The position numbers and the translations under genes are program-made. A stretch of DNA of 64,000 nucleotides. Origin: Phascolarctos cinereus (lineage: Eukaryota > Chordata > Mammalia > Diprotodontia > Phascolarctidae). The DNA lies in assembly GCF_002099425.1 (NCBI RefSeq), contig NW_018343991.1, positions 13,397,001-13,461,000 on the forward strand, read 5' to 3'. This document shows positions 36,001 to 48,300 of the stretch, one piece after another (the stretch's first letter is position 1; each line of letters begins with the position of its first letter). A model generated the notes under the pieces. The model searched no databases. It was not told the origin of the DNA and worked only from the letters and a program-made list of their open reading frames with translations.

Positions 36001-39000
36001 AAATTCTCTTAACTGCTTCTTCTTGGGCAGTATATGTAGTAGCAAAGGAAAGAGCCAGCCAGGTACCCAGAGGGACCAGGAGCCAGGTTCTGATTGGGGG
36101 GTAATAGGGTACCACTGGAAGAAGTAGCTTTTGTAATTGATGTATTCTACTTGGTGATTTTTCTCTCCTGTTTTCCCAGATTTTTTTTTCTCCATCCCTT
36201 TTCCTGTCACATCCCCTAGGCCTAGAATCAATCTTGGCTTCCCAAGAATGGGAGCTCTCTAAAAAACTCGCATTTCTTCAGACATCCTCCCTTGGTAGGG
36301 ATCTCCCTAGGAATGAAAGGAAGCCTCCCATAGATAGAGACCCTGAAGGTAATTGTGCTCTAATTTGAAGCACAAATGAAGATGTTAATGAATGACTCCT
36401 AGTATGGTATTTTGCATACTTTTTACATGTAAGAGTCATCGCTTCCCCCACCCCCAAAATTCTTCTTCCCCTCCACCCCCCAGCACACACATTTAGACCC
36501 ATCAGACGAGTTGAATTTTACATTTTGTTATTTCATTTCCAATTTCCTTTTTTGACACTGGAAAGCAATTAAACTCTGACTTGAGTTTCCTATATTCTTG
36601 AGTTAGTATTCAGGGCATGTTGAAAACAAGAATGAAACAAGTGTAAAAATGTATTCCAATTGCTTGGCTTAGGGCTGACAGGACGGTGCAGGGACTGAGC
36701 AGAGACCAGGGTTGGAGCCTTGGTTCTGCTGTTTGGAGCAGCATCACCTTCCACAAGTGATTTAATCTCCCTGGACCTCAGTTTCCTCATTTGTAAAATG
36801 TAGATTACAATCCTGCCATGCCTCCCTCCGGAGAGAGCACTGTAAAAATGTCATCTGGTATTGTTATTCTGGTCTTTGTTTAATCAGCAAGGATTCCATT
36901 TAGAGTTGAGTCAGATGAACCTGCTTTTGAGGTACTGGGAGGCAGTTGGGAGCACAAGGTTGATTGCTTTTCATTCAGCCTTCTGATGATGTGAAGTAAT
37001 TTTGAATTCAGAAAAATTACATTGCTAGGCTGTTTCAGAAGCTGGGACCACCATATTGATTTGGAAATTAATGAGTCACCTGACTTGGGAAAAGGGCCTG
37101 AGACAGTCAGGAACAGCCTCTGGCAAGGTGCTTGTTATGTCTTCAGCTGTGTTGTGGAAATGGCAGATGAACAAAAATAACCAATCACGGGATATACCCT
37201 GCTGTTTAATATTGCCTTGGAATATTAGGACACTCAGCATTCTAGATGCCGCGTGCTCCCTAATTCTGTCAGATTTCAACTCAGCAAACATTTAGTAAAA
37301 TCTTGCACTGTGTTCAAGATACTGTTCTGGGTACTGGAGATACAAAGATGACACCTTTCCTGCCTTTTAGGAGCTTACTTAGAGACTCGTGGGGGAGCAG
37401 AGGTATAGGAGAAACTGGTACAAAGAGAGGAAAATGTGATAGGAACAAAGAAAAGTCCATATGAAAGCCTGTGGATGAGGACATCTTAGTCTGGACTGGT
37501 CAGAAAGGGCTTTATGAAGAAAGTGACCCTTCAGTTGGGTCTTTAAGGAAGTAAAGAATTTCAACAGGCAGAAGTTAGGAAGCATGCTTTCCAGGAAGGG
37601 AGGATGTCTTTTGTGGCTGCCTGGAATTGGGAGATAACACAATGTGTGAAAGAGAAAGCTAATCTCATTTGGTTTGAACATAGAGTGTATAAAAGGGAGT
37701 AATAGGAAATAAGGCTGGAAAAGTGGAATCAGATTGTGGACAGCCTTAAATATCAGGCTAAAGAATTTGTATTTTTTCCTCTGTGCTGGAGGACTGTAGC
37801 CCAAGGGGCCAGATCTAGCCCCCTGGCTGCCTATTTCCATAGGCCTAGGGCCCTCAAGCTAAGAATATATTTAAAATTTTAAAATAAAGTTCCCAGTGGC
37901 CTATAGTTTTCTGACCCCTGCTCTAGGCCTTAGAGTGTCGCTGAAGGTCAAGGGACATCTTCAAGGCCTAGCCAGACTGCAGTCACATCCTCTGATGTTT
38001 TTCTTTTCTAGTGTTTTGCTTTTAGAATTCTAAAGAATGGCCAGGCCACTGTTTGCTTTTTTTTTTTTAATTTGTTGTATTAAACATAACCTCCATGGCA
38101 ATCTTTTACATCCAAGCTGTAAACTCAGGAAATGGAAATTGATCAGGGCTTAGTTGATATAAGTGAAACTGTAAATGATAAGAATGAGGCTGCCATTCCA
38201 GTTTAGTGCTTATATCTACTGAATGTGCCGGGTGAGGATTAGATATAAATCTTGGTGCTGGGGGGAGGGGGTGGTTATCCAGAAATGGAAGAAGTAATGA
38301 ATTATATAATGCCTAGTTTCGCCACCTGGTGTCGCTGTTAACTGGAAAGAAAAGACGATTGAAGCTCGTAAAAGTTTATCTAGCTAAATCATTTCAACTA
38401 TAAGCAAATAAGAGAATGACTTGGGGGGTGGGGGAGAAGGGCTTGGCATGCTATGGGTCCATAAATAAGCTGGGATCCCCAGGGTAAGCATTAGATTGAA
38501 AATAACAGGTCATAGCATCCAAGCCCAGTGCTGCAGATTATGGAGCCAAACTTATCTGATTTGAATCCCATGTGGCTTTCCAAGCCTTTGAGACATCTCC
38601 CAGCATGCAGTGTGCCTCCACAGTTCTTTGCCTTTCTGGCAGACAAGCTTTTCCTACAGGGCACATGAGAGGTAGAGGGTGAGAAGAATTGGGCAGAAAA
38701 AAAGCAAGCCCTAAATTTCCTTTAATTCCAAACTGTACCTTTAGGCCAATATGCAGATGAGGACAGGGAAGTGAACTGGGTTAAAATAACACTTTTTAAA
38801 CTGAGCTATTAGCATGCTTCAAAACTGTAGCCCCCAGCCTTTTCTCATTGTGACCATAAATTACATATCAGTGAAGCATTTCAACCCTAAAAAGGGAAAT
38901 AAAATAAGTAGTATCTGTTTGTGCAAAAGAAATTCAAATGTAACAATGATTAGCACAAATACAGAAACAGCACTTTAATTTGTAGAACTTGAGAGTCAGA

Positions 39001-42000
39001 TATCCCAGCCCCTTTATTTTCTGCCCCCAAAAACAGTTCCTCGGAGGCGAGGAGGCAGAAAGCAAAGATGATGGGAGCAACCCCTCCTGTGGGGCTGATG
39101 GCGATGAGCCGCTGTGTCTGAGGCTAAGGTGCCACCACCCTTCTGTCAGTTTAGCTGTGGCTGCAGGAAACGCTGGTCCTCCTTGGCCCACCAGGAAAGC
39201 CTTTCTGATTCCTGCCCTTGTCCGTGTTGGTCTGGGGCAGTCAGGTGCAAACCTTTGTCCCTTCTATAGGCTCTTCACAATCCCATTGTGAATCATAATC
39301 TATGGTTAAGAACCAGTACTTTAAAAGATGTCTCCAAGGAACCCAGAGCAGGAGATTAGAATGGCTGCAGAAGGTATCAGTCCTAGATGAGCCCTCTCTT
39401 AGCCTCTTTAAAAAAGTCCTCTTTAACCTGTGGTCACACAGCTAGGGATTTATTTGCTTATCTGTGATTCTTCTTGTGACCTTCCTTCCATCTACAGTAA
39501 TCTGAACAGTAGGTTTCAACCCCATAGTGCATCAGTGTCTCTTCCATTTATATTACCACTCTTCCTATTGTGTCAGGAGCCTGGATCTAGGTTCTGGGGT
39601 ATGCTGACTTTTCTCCTGATCTCCTTCCATCCAGCAGTAGGACATCAGAGTAACATCATAATCCATCAAACACCAGGCAGGTGCCTTCAAACACCTAAAG
39701 ACCACACATTTAACACAGCTGCCTTCCTTATAGAATGTTCATTTTATACCTGTAGTCACAACTTTTTCCTGTTATACATACACACGGAGTTCTGTTATGT
39801 CCAAAGACAGTAGGAGTCATGGAGGGAGTTTATCATTTAATTGAGCTTGAAATTAAGCAGTTCACACTTTCAAAATGGAAACCAGCATGGTAGGGTTGGT
39901 CAGTTTTACCGTACTTTTAATTTGTACCCATTTTCTACCTGGGATTATAGCCCACATGGATATGGGAGCTTCCTTTACTCTCCCCCAATTCCCCAACATT
40001 AGCCCTTTTGACATTTGATTAATAGCTGATAACTCCAAACATAAAGGGTTAGTTTTCCTTTTATCCATCATTCACTAGGCACTACTCTTTTGCTTTTTTC
40101 AAGGCCAGTTGTTCTGAAAACATACTCAGATCGTAACTGTTCACTGTGGCAAATTTGGGCATGGTCTCAGCATCAGAGATAAGAGACATCTGCTGTGCTG
40201 ATGATGATTTAAAAAAAAAGTGGGTAACCAGGTTTCTAAAAACAATGACTACAAGCTTCCCAAATCTGTTGCTACCAGTCTTTTCACTAGCATTCTCTGC
40301 TATGTCATGTGATTGATGACCTGTCAGGATCGAATGTTTCATTAGCCAATAGAGTAGCCAAGTTGGTGTGCGTTGGGGAGAGGGGACCAGCAAGGGAGGG
40401 AGGAAGGAAAGAAGGAAGGAAGGAAGGTTGATGGTAGAGGTGGTGGTAGATTGAGCCTAGTGGCTCTGCTGACTGTACAGAGTGAGGTTCCAGTTATCCA
40501 TCAAAAGCTCTGGCATGCCACAGGGTAGCAATTTAATCACTTTTGCGGGGTCTGTGGTTTGTCTCTGTTGAAAACCTTGGAGGTTGAAATGAATTTGATG
40601 ATCCCAGCTTAGTGTAATACGCAGTATGCAATAGTGGAAGCTGTAGTCTTTGGAGCAGCAAAAGAAGGGAAATAGATTTTTCTCATCTCATATATTTTTT
40701 AAACAAGTAAGCATAGATACGAAAGTAATCGGTAGTATATTTGAAGGATGAATCTTTGCTTCATGTCATCATCCTCCATTTTCAACATTTTTAGAAACCA
40801 AGAAAAAAATGTCCTCATGCAGGGGAAGATAGCTCAATTGAATAGTGAGTGAGGACAGGCTTTAAATACTGCTTAACCAATGAAGCGCAGCTCATTAAAG
40901 TAAATTACCGAGTATAGAAACTGAGTATATAGCACGCCACTGCTTGCTGCATAGGACACACTGACACCTCAAGCATCCATTTGTTTGGAAGGAAACACAT
41001 TGCCTCATTTGTACCTTCTGTGCATGCAGAGGAATGGCAAAAGAGCTGAGCAAAGAAAAGGAGGATTGTGAGGTGATTCCTTTGGAATGTGAGTGGCAAG
41101 GAGGCTAGAATAACTTTCATGTCTGTGCCTGGTTTACATAAAATAAAGCCCTATGGGCAACTCTTGAGATTGTTTAGGTTAAAATCAGCAGCTTGTGCCT
41201 TTACCCTGTGGCCACTGGGTTAAGTGAAAGTGGGTGGGTAGCCTTATTGGACTTAGATCTGTGAGGTTCCTTCCAGCACTAAAAATTCTACCAATCTATG
41301 AAATTTACTCTGTGACCTTGGACCCTTCCTCTCTCTGGGCCTTAGTTCCCTCTGCAAAATGAGGAGGTTGGACTGCAGTCTTCTGGCTAGGTGATCTCAA
41401 AGATCCCTTCCAGCTCTCACAGTCTTATGATTTTAATACCACAGTGGCATACCTTTAGCTGTTGGTGTCACCTAGACAACTTAGAGGAGCATTTTATGAT
41501 TCTAGAAAGAGACAGGATGTGTTGAATCTCTGAAGCAAATAACTAATATAGAGAGAGAGTAGCCTGTCACCCCAAAAGACTGGAAGCCAAGCATTTCGGT
41601 GACTGTTGATTTAGCTTTGCCAAGCCACAGTTGGCTGACATTTTTCTAGAGCCCTCTTTGAGCAGATGTTGTCTAGACGGAGGACTTGAAACTCATGGGA
41701 ATTTTTCTCTTACTCATTCATGAGGCAATTAGCTTCTCATTGGGTTTGCCTCACCAAGACATAAGGAGGCAGGCACCCACAGATAAAAGAAACACCCTTG
41801 TTTGTTGACTTCAAAAGCATGGGAAGGAGACCTGGTCTTTTGGGGAGCATCAGGGCTGATTACAAAGGAATAAGTTGCTCCAGTTGCTTTGACCATTGGA
41901 GTTTATTGGGCACTTACTGATGTCCTTCAATTGCCAGGCCAGGCTGAAGGGTGCTGAAATGGCTGCCTGCGTGAAGTGAAATTCAATAAAACCGCATTTT

Positions 42001-42290
42001 AAGTGAAAAATCAGTATAAACACCAGGATTCTTTGCCATGGAAACAGAGGTTGCTTAGAAACTGCCTAACAGCGAGTTCTAAATTTTTTAAAGTCAAGTT
42101 ATCATTTAAGGTACATGGCCCTACAGGTTATTGAGAGATAATCACTCGCCTCAGGACATGACGCAGCACAAGACACAGCTGAGTGCTTCCTGATACTCCA
42201 GGGACCAGATAATCTTGATAACTGTGTTCCCGCAAGCCACCTATTTGGGCTTGGGGGGAAGGAGAAAGAATTTTGTTTAGGAGTTAAATA

Positions 42291-42332
<42 letters not shown>

Positions 42333-45300
42333 CTGAAAGTGTTTCTTTTTGTGCTAGAAAAAAGGTGGGACTGGCCATTTGGAATGTTCAACAAGCCATT
42401 TCTGCTCTGTTTCTAAAGATGTATTTGGAACATTTTCCAGGCTGTTAACCTGATTACTTCAAAGCAGGTTTTTCTTCTTTGTCTTCTGGCTTACAGTTAT
42501 GTAGAATGGGCTTCTCTTTACCCAGAATACACCAACAGGCATTTGGGGATGAAGCAGGCCTCAGCAGAGCATTATGGTATCTTATCACTGGGAATCATTG
42601 CTTCCTGGTTAATGTTGGAGAGGGTGAGGAGGAGCAATAAGACTTCGAGGAAACAGACGCAAACAGACAGGGAGCCAGCTGTCCCTGCCCTACCCCTGAT
42701 CTAGCCCCACCTGGGGCTCTTCCTGCACTTACTTTTGTACCTCCTTTATTCAGGCTTTCCTACCTGCACCTCAGAGGAGTAAGTGGCTGCTTATTGGCCC
42801 ACTGTAGCTTTTTGATACTACCATCAGGCCACCTACCCTTTGTGGGGACAACCTCTTTCTTTCCTTAATGTACTTGAGACAAAGGCTCAGAGAGTACAGC
42901 AGATAGGGAGAGGAATGAAGGGAGAGGAGGTTTCTGGCCAAAGAGATCAAATAAAACATAGCTCTATGAAAAGGAGAACTTTAGCTTTGGAAGCTGGTCT
43001 CCTTTTTGCCTAGGGACATTCTTTCACAAAAACTGACTCCTTTGGTTTGGAGCCAGTGAGAGCCAACTATAATATGGCTCCTATAGATACCATATTATTC
43101 TAAATATAGACTATACACCAAAAAATGACATCACTTTTAAAGCAAAAGATATTTGTAACTGGACACTGAAAAATTAATTATAAGCTGAACTCTGAATTTA
43201 TACAATCTAGCTTTTGGTGGGGGAAAATTTAGCCCATATCCTTAACATTATAGTCAGTGCAGAGAGTATACAAGTTGTTCCTTTGTATAATAGCTGTTAA
43301 AGCTTAAGGCTGCCCTAAGACTTTTGGAATCACCTCTATATGTTTTTACTTTGACATTGTTTTACAAAATTCAGGGATTCCAGGTTGTCACAGTGAACAA
43401 GGTCGATCCCATCTCTTTTGCCTTTCAGGCTTGTGGAGATAGAGAGAAGTATAAGATATTCTTTGTCCTCCCTTTACCTCCATATACCAGAAAAGCAAAA
43501 GAGATGACATGCGATGGAGCCCATATGTATTTATATATGTATGTATGGGCTCCATGGTGTGTGTGTATGTGTGTGTACACAGATATATGGCTTCCATTTC
43601 CATACAGGCACATTTATACACACATATACATGTATACGTATGTATGTATGTATATGTTTATTACTAATAGATAAAATTATATATCCATTGGCCATACATT
43701 GGTACTCTAGTCAAGTCAATACAGTAGAAATTGCAAGTAAAACCGAAGACAAATATTTGCCTCCTTCTGTGGAGTTAAAAGTTTTCTGTGGAAGACTATT
43801 ACCAATGTTGGGTGGTGGTAATAATCATTCTTTACTTCTTTGTTTTTCTTTTTTTCTTTTTTTTAAGCAAAAAAAAAAGAGTTTTATATTTTGCAGAGGC
43901 ATTGTAGCCTATGGATAGGGAACTGGCCTTGAAGTTGGCAAGACCTAGGATCCAGTCCTGCTTCTGACATGTATGTTGGTTTTTGTGACAGTGGGCAAGT
44001 CAGGTAGTCTCTTGGTGTTCTAGGCAGCTCTCTGAGACTCCCACGTTGCAGAGATGTGCCATCCTGCATTGGTAGAAGGAGTTTCCTTATGTGGATGATC
44101 CCTAAACCAGTGAAATCACGGGCCAGATCCCTATCCCTTTACTTGCATTATCACATGATACAGTACAACAGACTTTGATTGTAAGTTCCTGCTGGGTGCA
44201 AAGCATTGTGTTCCTGGCCACCCTGGGAAGCAGACAGGACAGGGTTATTACTTCTGAAAGAGGAGAGAAGGAACTCTGAGCCAAATTAAGTGGTGTGGCC
44301 AAGTCCACACAGCCAGTGACCAGAGTGAAATTAGAATCTTTTCCTTGCCCGGAAAACTTTCATACTGCTACTAATTGTGAAAGACGATATATTAAAAAAT
44401 CATTTTATCTAGCACTTGGCAATTGTACTGCCCTCTGGCATTGCCCTTGCTCCACAGGCCACAGTTAGTTTTACTAACCCTTTTATTCTCCCTGTGCTCA
44501 CCTTCAACTCGAGGTGCAGGGAGTTTTACAAGGCAGCACATGTGGATGGGTGTCTACCTTTGCTTTTCCATTCCATTATCCACCAGCCATTTCTAAAGCA
44601 GCTACGGGATACAGAATACCATTCAAGATGCTAAGGGAGAACAAAGGCTAAATAAGACACAGTCCTTGTCTTTGGGGAGCTTGAAGGCTCAGAGGAGAAA
44701 ATAACCCGCAGACAGATAATCAAAGTTAAATGCATCAGTGAGGTGGAGACCAAAGCCATAGGTGAGGTCAGAGAGGAAGATTGTTACCATCCTAGCTGGG
44801 GAATGTCACTCCATCAAGCGTGGTAGGAGGGACTCAAGAAACAATACGGAACTAGAGGTGGGGAACCTAACGGCCTCGAGGCCATGTGTGGCCCTCTAGG
44901 TCCTCAAGTGTGGCCCTTTGACTTCACACTGAATTTTGGATTCTGTCAAAGGGCCGCATTTGAAGACCTAGAGGGCCACATGTGACCTCTAGGCCACAGG
45001 TTTCCCACCCCTGAACTAGCAGTTCTGCCTTCACAAGATAATTGTTTGTCTCTTTCTCTCTGCTCACAGGGCTACCACCCCAATTCAGTCGCTACTCATT
45101 TCTTCTCATACTATTGTAACAGCCTCCTAGTCATCCTCCTGGCTTCTAGACTCTTTCCTATCTCATCCATCCTCCACAACTGTGGGCACAGTGCACAAGT
45201 CTGACCATGCCACTCCCCTCCTCAAGTGCCTTCAGTGGCTCCCTGTTTTACCTGTGTGCTAGAATTACAAACTCCTCATTGTGGTATTTAAAGGCCTTCG

Positions 45301-48300
45301 CAGTCTGACTCTAACAACTTTTCAGGCTGATTGCTCATTACTCCCCTTTACACATGCTGTGCTTCAGATAAACCAGCCTCCTTGTCTTTCTTTGAGTGTC
45401 GTCAGAGTGTCATCTCCCACCTTACTCACACCTCTTGGAATCCCAAGTTGCCCATTTTAGTCACCTGTTGACAGATGAGCGATTCAGAATGAGATATATA
45501 TATTGAGACATGTCCAGAACAGAAATTTGTTTTATTACAAGGGTTTTGTTTGGGTCTTTGATGGGGAAGGGGAAGAAGAAAAAAGATTTTTCTTAATCTA
45601 AAAAACAGAATGAAGGAGCAGGTTATTTGGGGGGGGTTGTTTTGAGGTTTTGTTATTTTGAGGGGGGATCCCCACCTTCAAGACTCAGTTCAGTACCCCC
45701 TTTGGAAAGCTTTTCTTGGTACCTGGGGAGGGAGGGAGTGCTCTCTCCCCCCTCACACCATCATCTGTCTGTGTACATACTTCATCCCCCGTCCTCAAAG
45801 GCAGGGACTGTTTTTTGTTTTGTCTTTGTATCCCTAGCACCTCGTTTTGCACATAGTCGAAGCTTAATAAATGCTTGTTGGATTGGATTAGAGTTGATCA
45901 GCTTCATGCAGGAAAAAGCTTTGACTAAACTGGGACCAGGACCAGTTTGGCTTTCATCTGGTGCAAGCACAAGTCGCTGTTGGCCAAATAAAAGTGTTCA
46001 TTGCAGCTGGGAGTACTCTGTGCTCCAGCCTGAGAAATTGTGCCACTTCTTTAAGGAAACAGAATCAGATGAAACCATTTGCATTCTCAGAGTCTTTGGC
46101 ACTAGGGAAAACAGTCAAGCGCATCACATGTAAATAGAAATCTGTTTCCCATTTTGGGTGCGTGTTTCCTCATTTCCCTTGCCACTCTAATTATCAAAGA
46201 TATTTTTGTTTTTAAACAAAAATTGTCTCCCACGCGGGCCGCCTTCTTTCTGCGATGAAGTGGAAACGATGAATTAGAATATCCTAACCACTTCTCCAGC
46301 AACCACTGCCAAGGTTATAAACATGGGATTATCCCAAGCAAAGAAAGCTTAAATCGTTTAAGCACAAAACAGGCCAAGACATCCTCAAAGCAGCCTCATC
46401 TCTTTCCATTACTTCATTGGCATATGTATGTTACAAAATGACCAAGCTGGATGGGGCTTAAAGTGAAGAACATCAGAACTGGGGAGGACATTGGAATGGA
46501 AATTGTCAGAGCTGGAGGGGACATAGGACGCAAAATGCCAGAGCTGAGAATGACCTTAGAATACAGACTGAGTTGGAAAGGACATTAGAGACCAAGTCTT
46601 AACACCCTTTCTCCTTTTGCCCCCCATTTTACAGAGGAGACTGATGGTGAGGAAAGTGAAGTAGTTTGCCCCAGACCATGTAGTATGTCATAAAACTAAC
46701 ATCAGGACCCCACCCTCCTGGTGCCCAAGTGCTTTTTACACTGCCTTCATATTGGGAAAAGATCAACCACTGGCTTCATTCAGTAAGCATTTCATTGCTC
46801 CTTGCTGCCTACATTTCAGAGTCTCCAGTCTGACTTTCAGGGCCATTCCTTGTCCAACCCCACCCCACCTTCTTCATCCCCTCTTGCAGTCCTTTCCATG
46901 TGGCCTATGTTTTACCCAGACTGGATCGATCGTCATCATCTATACCATTTTGCCTTTGCTTACAGTTTTTCTGTTCTTAGAATGCCACTCTCTTCCCTCA
47001 TTGCCCATTGGTGCCTTCTGAAATTGTCCCTGGTCTTTAATGTTCATTAGAAAGAAGTACAAACCATGGTGTGGGCTCCCCAGGAGCTCCCTCTTTGTGG
47101 AAGAAAATGGTGAACATACTTGATACATTAAATAATGTTGCAAGACACCATGGCTTGGTACAGACTATAAATGTTGTAGCATTCAGAGAAGGGAGGCAGC
47201 ATATGTGAGGTGGATTAGTCAGGGAACGCTTCATAGAACAGATGGTTTTTAAACTGGGCTTTGAAGAAAATGCAGGATTTAAAGAAGGTGGAGGAAAGCA
47301 TTCTAAGCAGGGCTGGCCTCAAGGATTAACTTTTTAGGCAGTTGCCCCCATAATATGATCTGAAGTCTTCTGAGAAGGCTTTCTCCCTTCTGTCCCCAAA
47401 TATCTCCCATCTGATGCTGTGGAAAGAACACGGGATATATAATTAGGAGACCTGTGTTTGCGCCCTGAGTCTGCTGTTTCACTAGCAAGTAGTTTGGGCA
47501 GGTCGTTTCTCTTTTCTAGGCCTCAATTTCTCCTCTGTAAATTTTTAAAAACAATATTTGAGTCATCTCAGAATAATGGGGTGAAGGGAGTTGTTCAGTC
47601 ATTTTTTAGTCATGTCCAACTTTTCATGACCCCATTTGGGGTTTTCTTGGCAAAGATGATGTAGTGTTTTACCCCTTCTCCAGCTCATTTTACAGGTAAA
47701 GAACTGAGGCAAGTGACTTGCCTAGGGTCACACAGTGTCAGAGGCCAGATTTGAACTGAGGAAGATGAGTCTTCCTGACACCAAGCCCAGTATTCTACCC
47801 ATTACATCTCCTAAAAAAGCATGTAGTATACCTACAGGTTACCTCAGAAAGGTCAAGGCCTCACCTAAGGTTACACAGTTAATGGCAAGGCTAGGATTCA
47901 AATCTCGGGTTTCTGAGTCTTTTTACTTGTGGTCCCTGTTTTAAGAAAGCCTAGGATGTGACCATCTGAAGTGACAAAACAGTTAAATTCAGAGAGAGGT
48001 TAATTTGCATTGCAAAAGGATGCACTGCAGGGTTTCTTTAAATAGCAAGCTCTGCCGTTTTAAAAAAAAAACGTGGTATTTTTGTTTTTTAAACAGTGAC
48101 AAAACTTTTCAGGAATAGATCTTTTGTGTAGAGCAAGGCATACTTATATTAGAATAGCACATCAAACCCCATTATAACATGGCATGGTATTATAGTTAAT
48201 AGCCTTTTGCCTGATATAAAGTTTGATCTAATATTCAATCCAGCAAGAATGCACTAGCTCCAGGGAGATATAATTAGTTTCTGTCCCCAAGAAGCATAGA

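Noticed and set aside
45627-46133. 168-codon open frame in TTI1 intron 7
   Set aside because: It begins within an L2 3' end on the same strand and has no known similarity.
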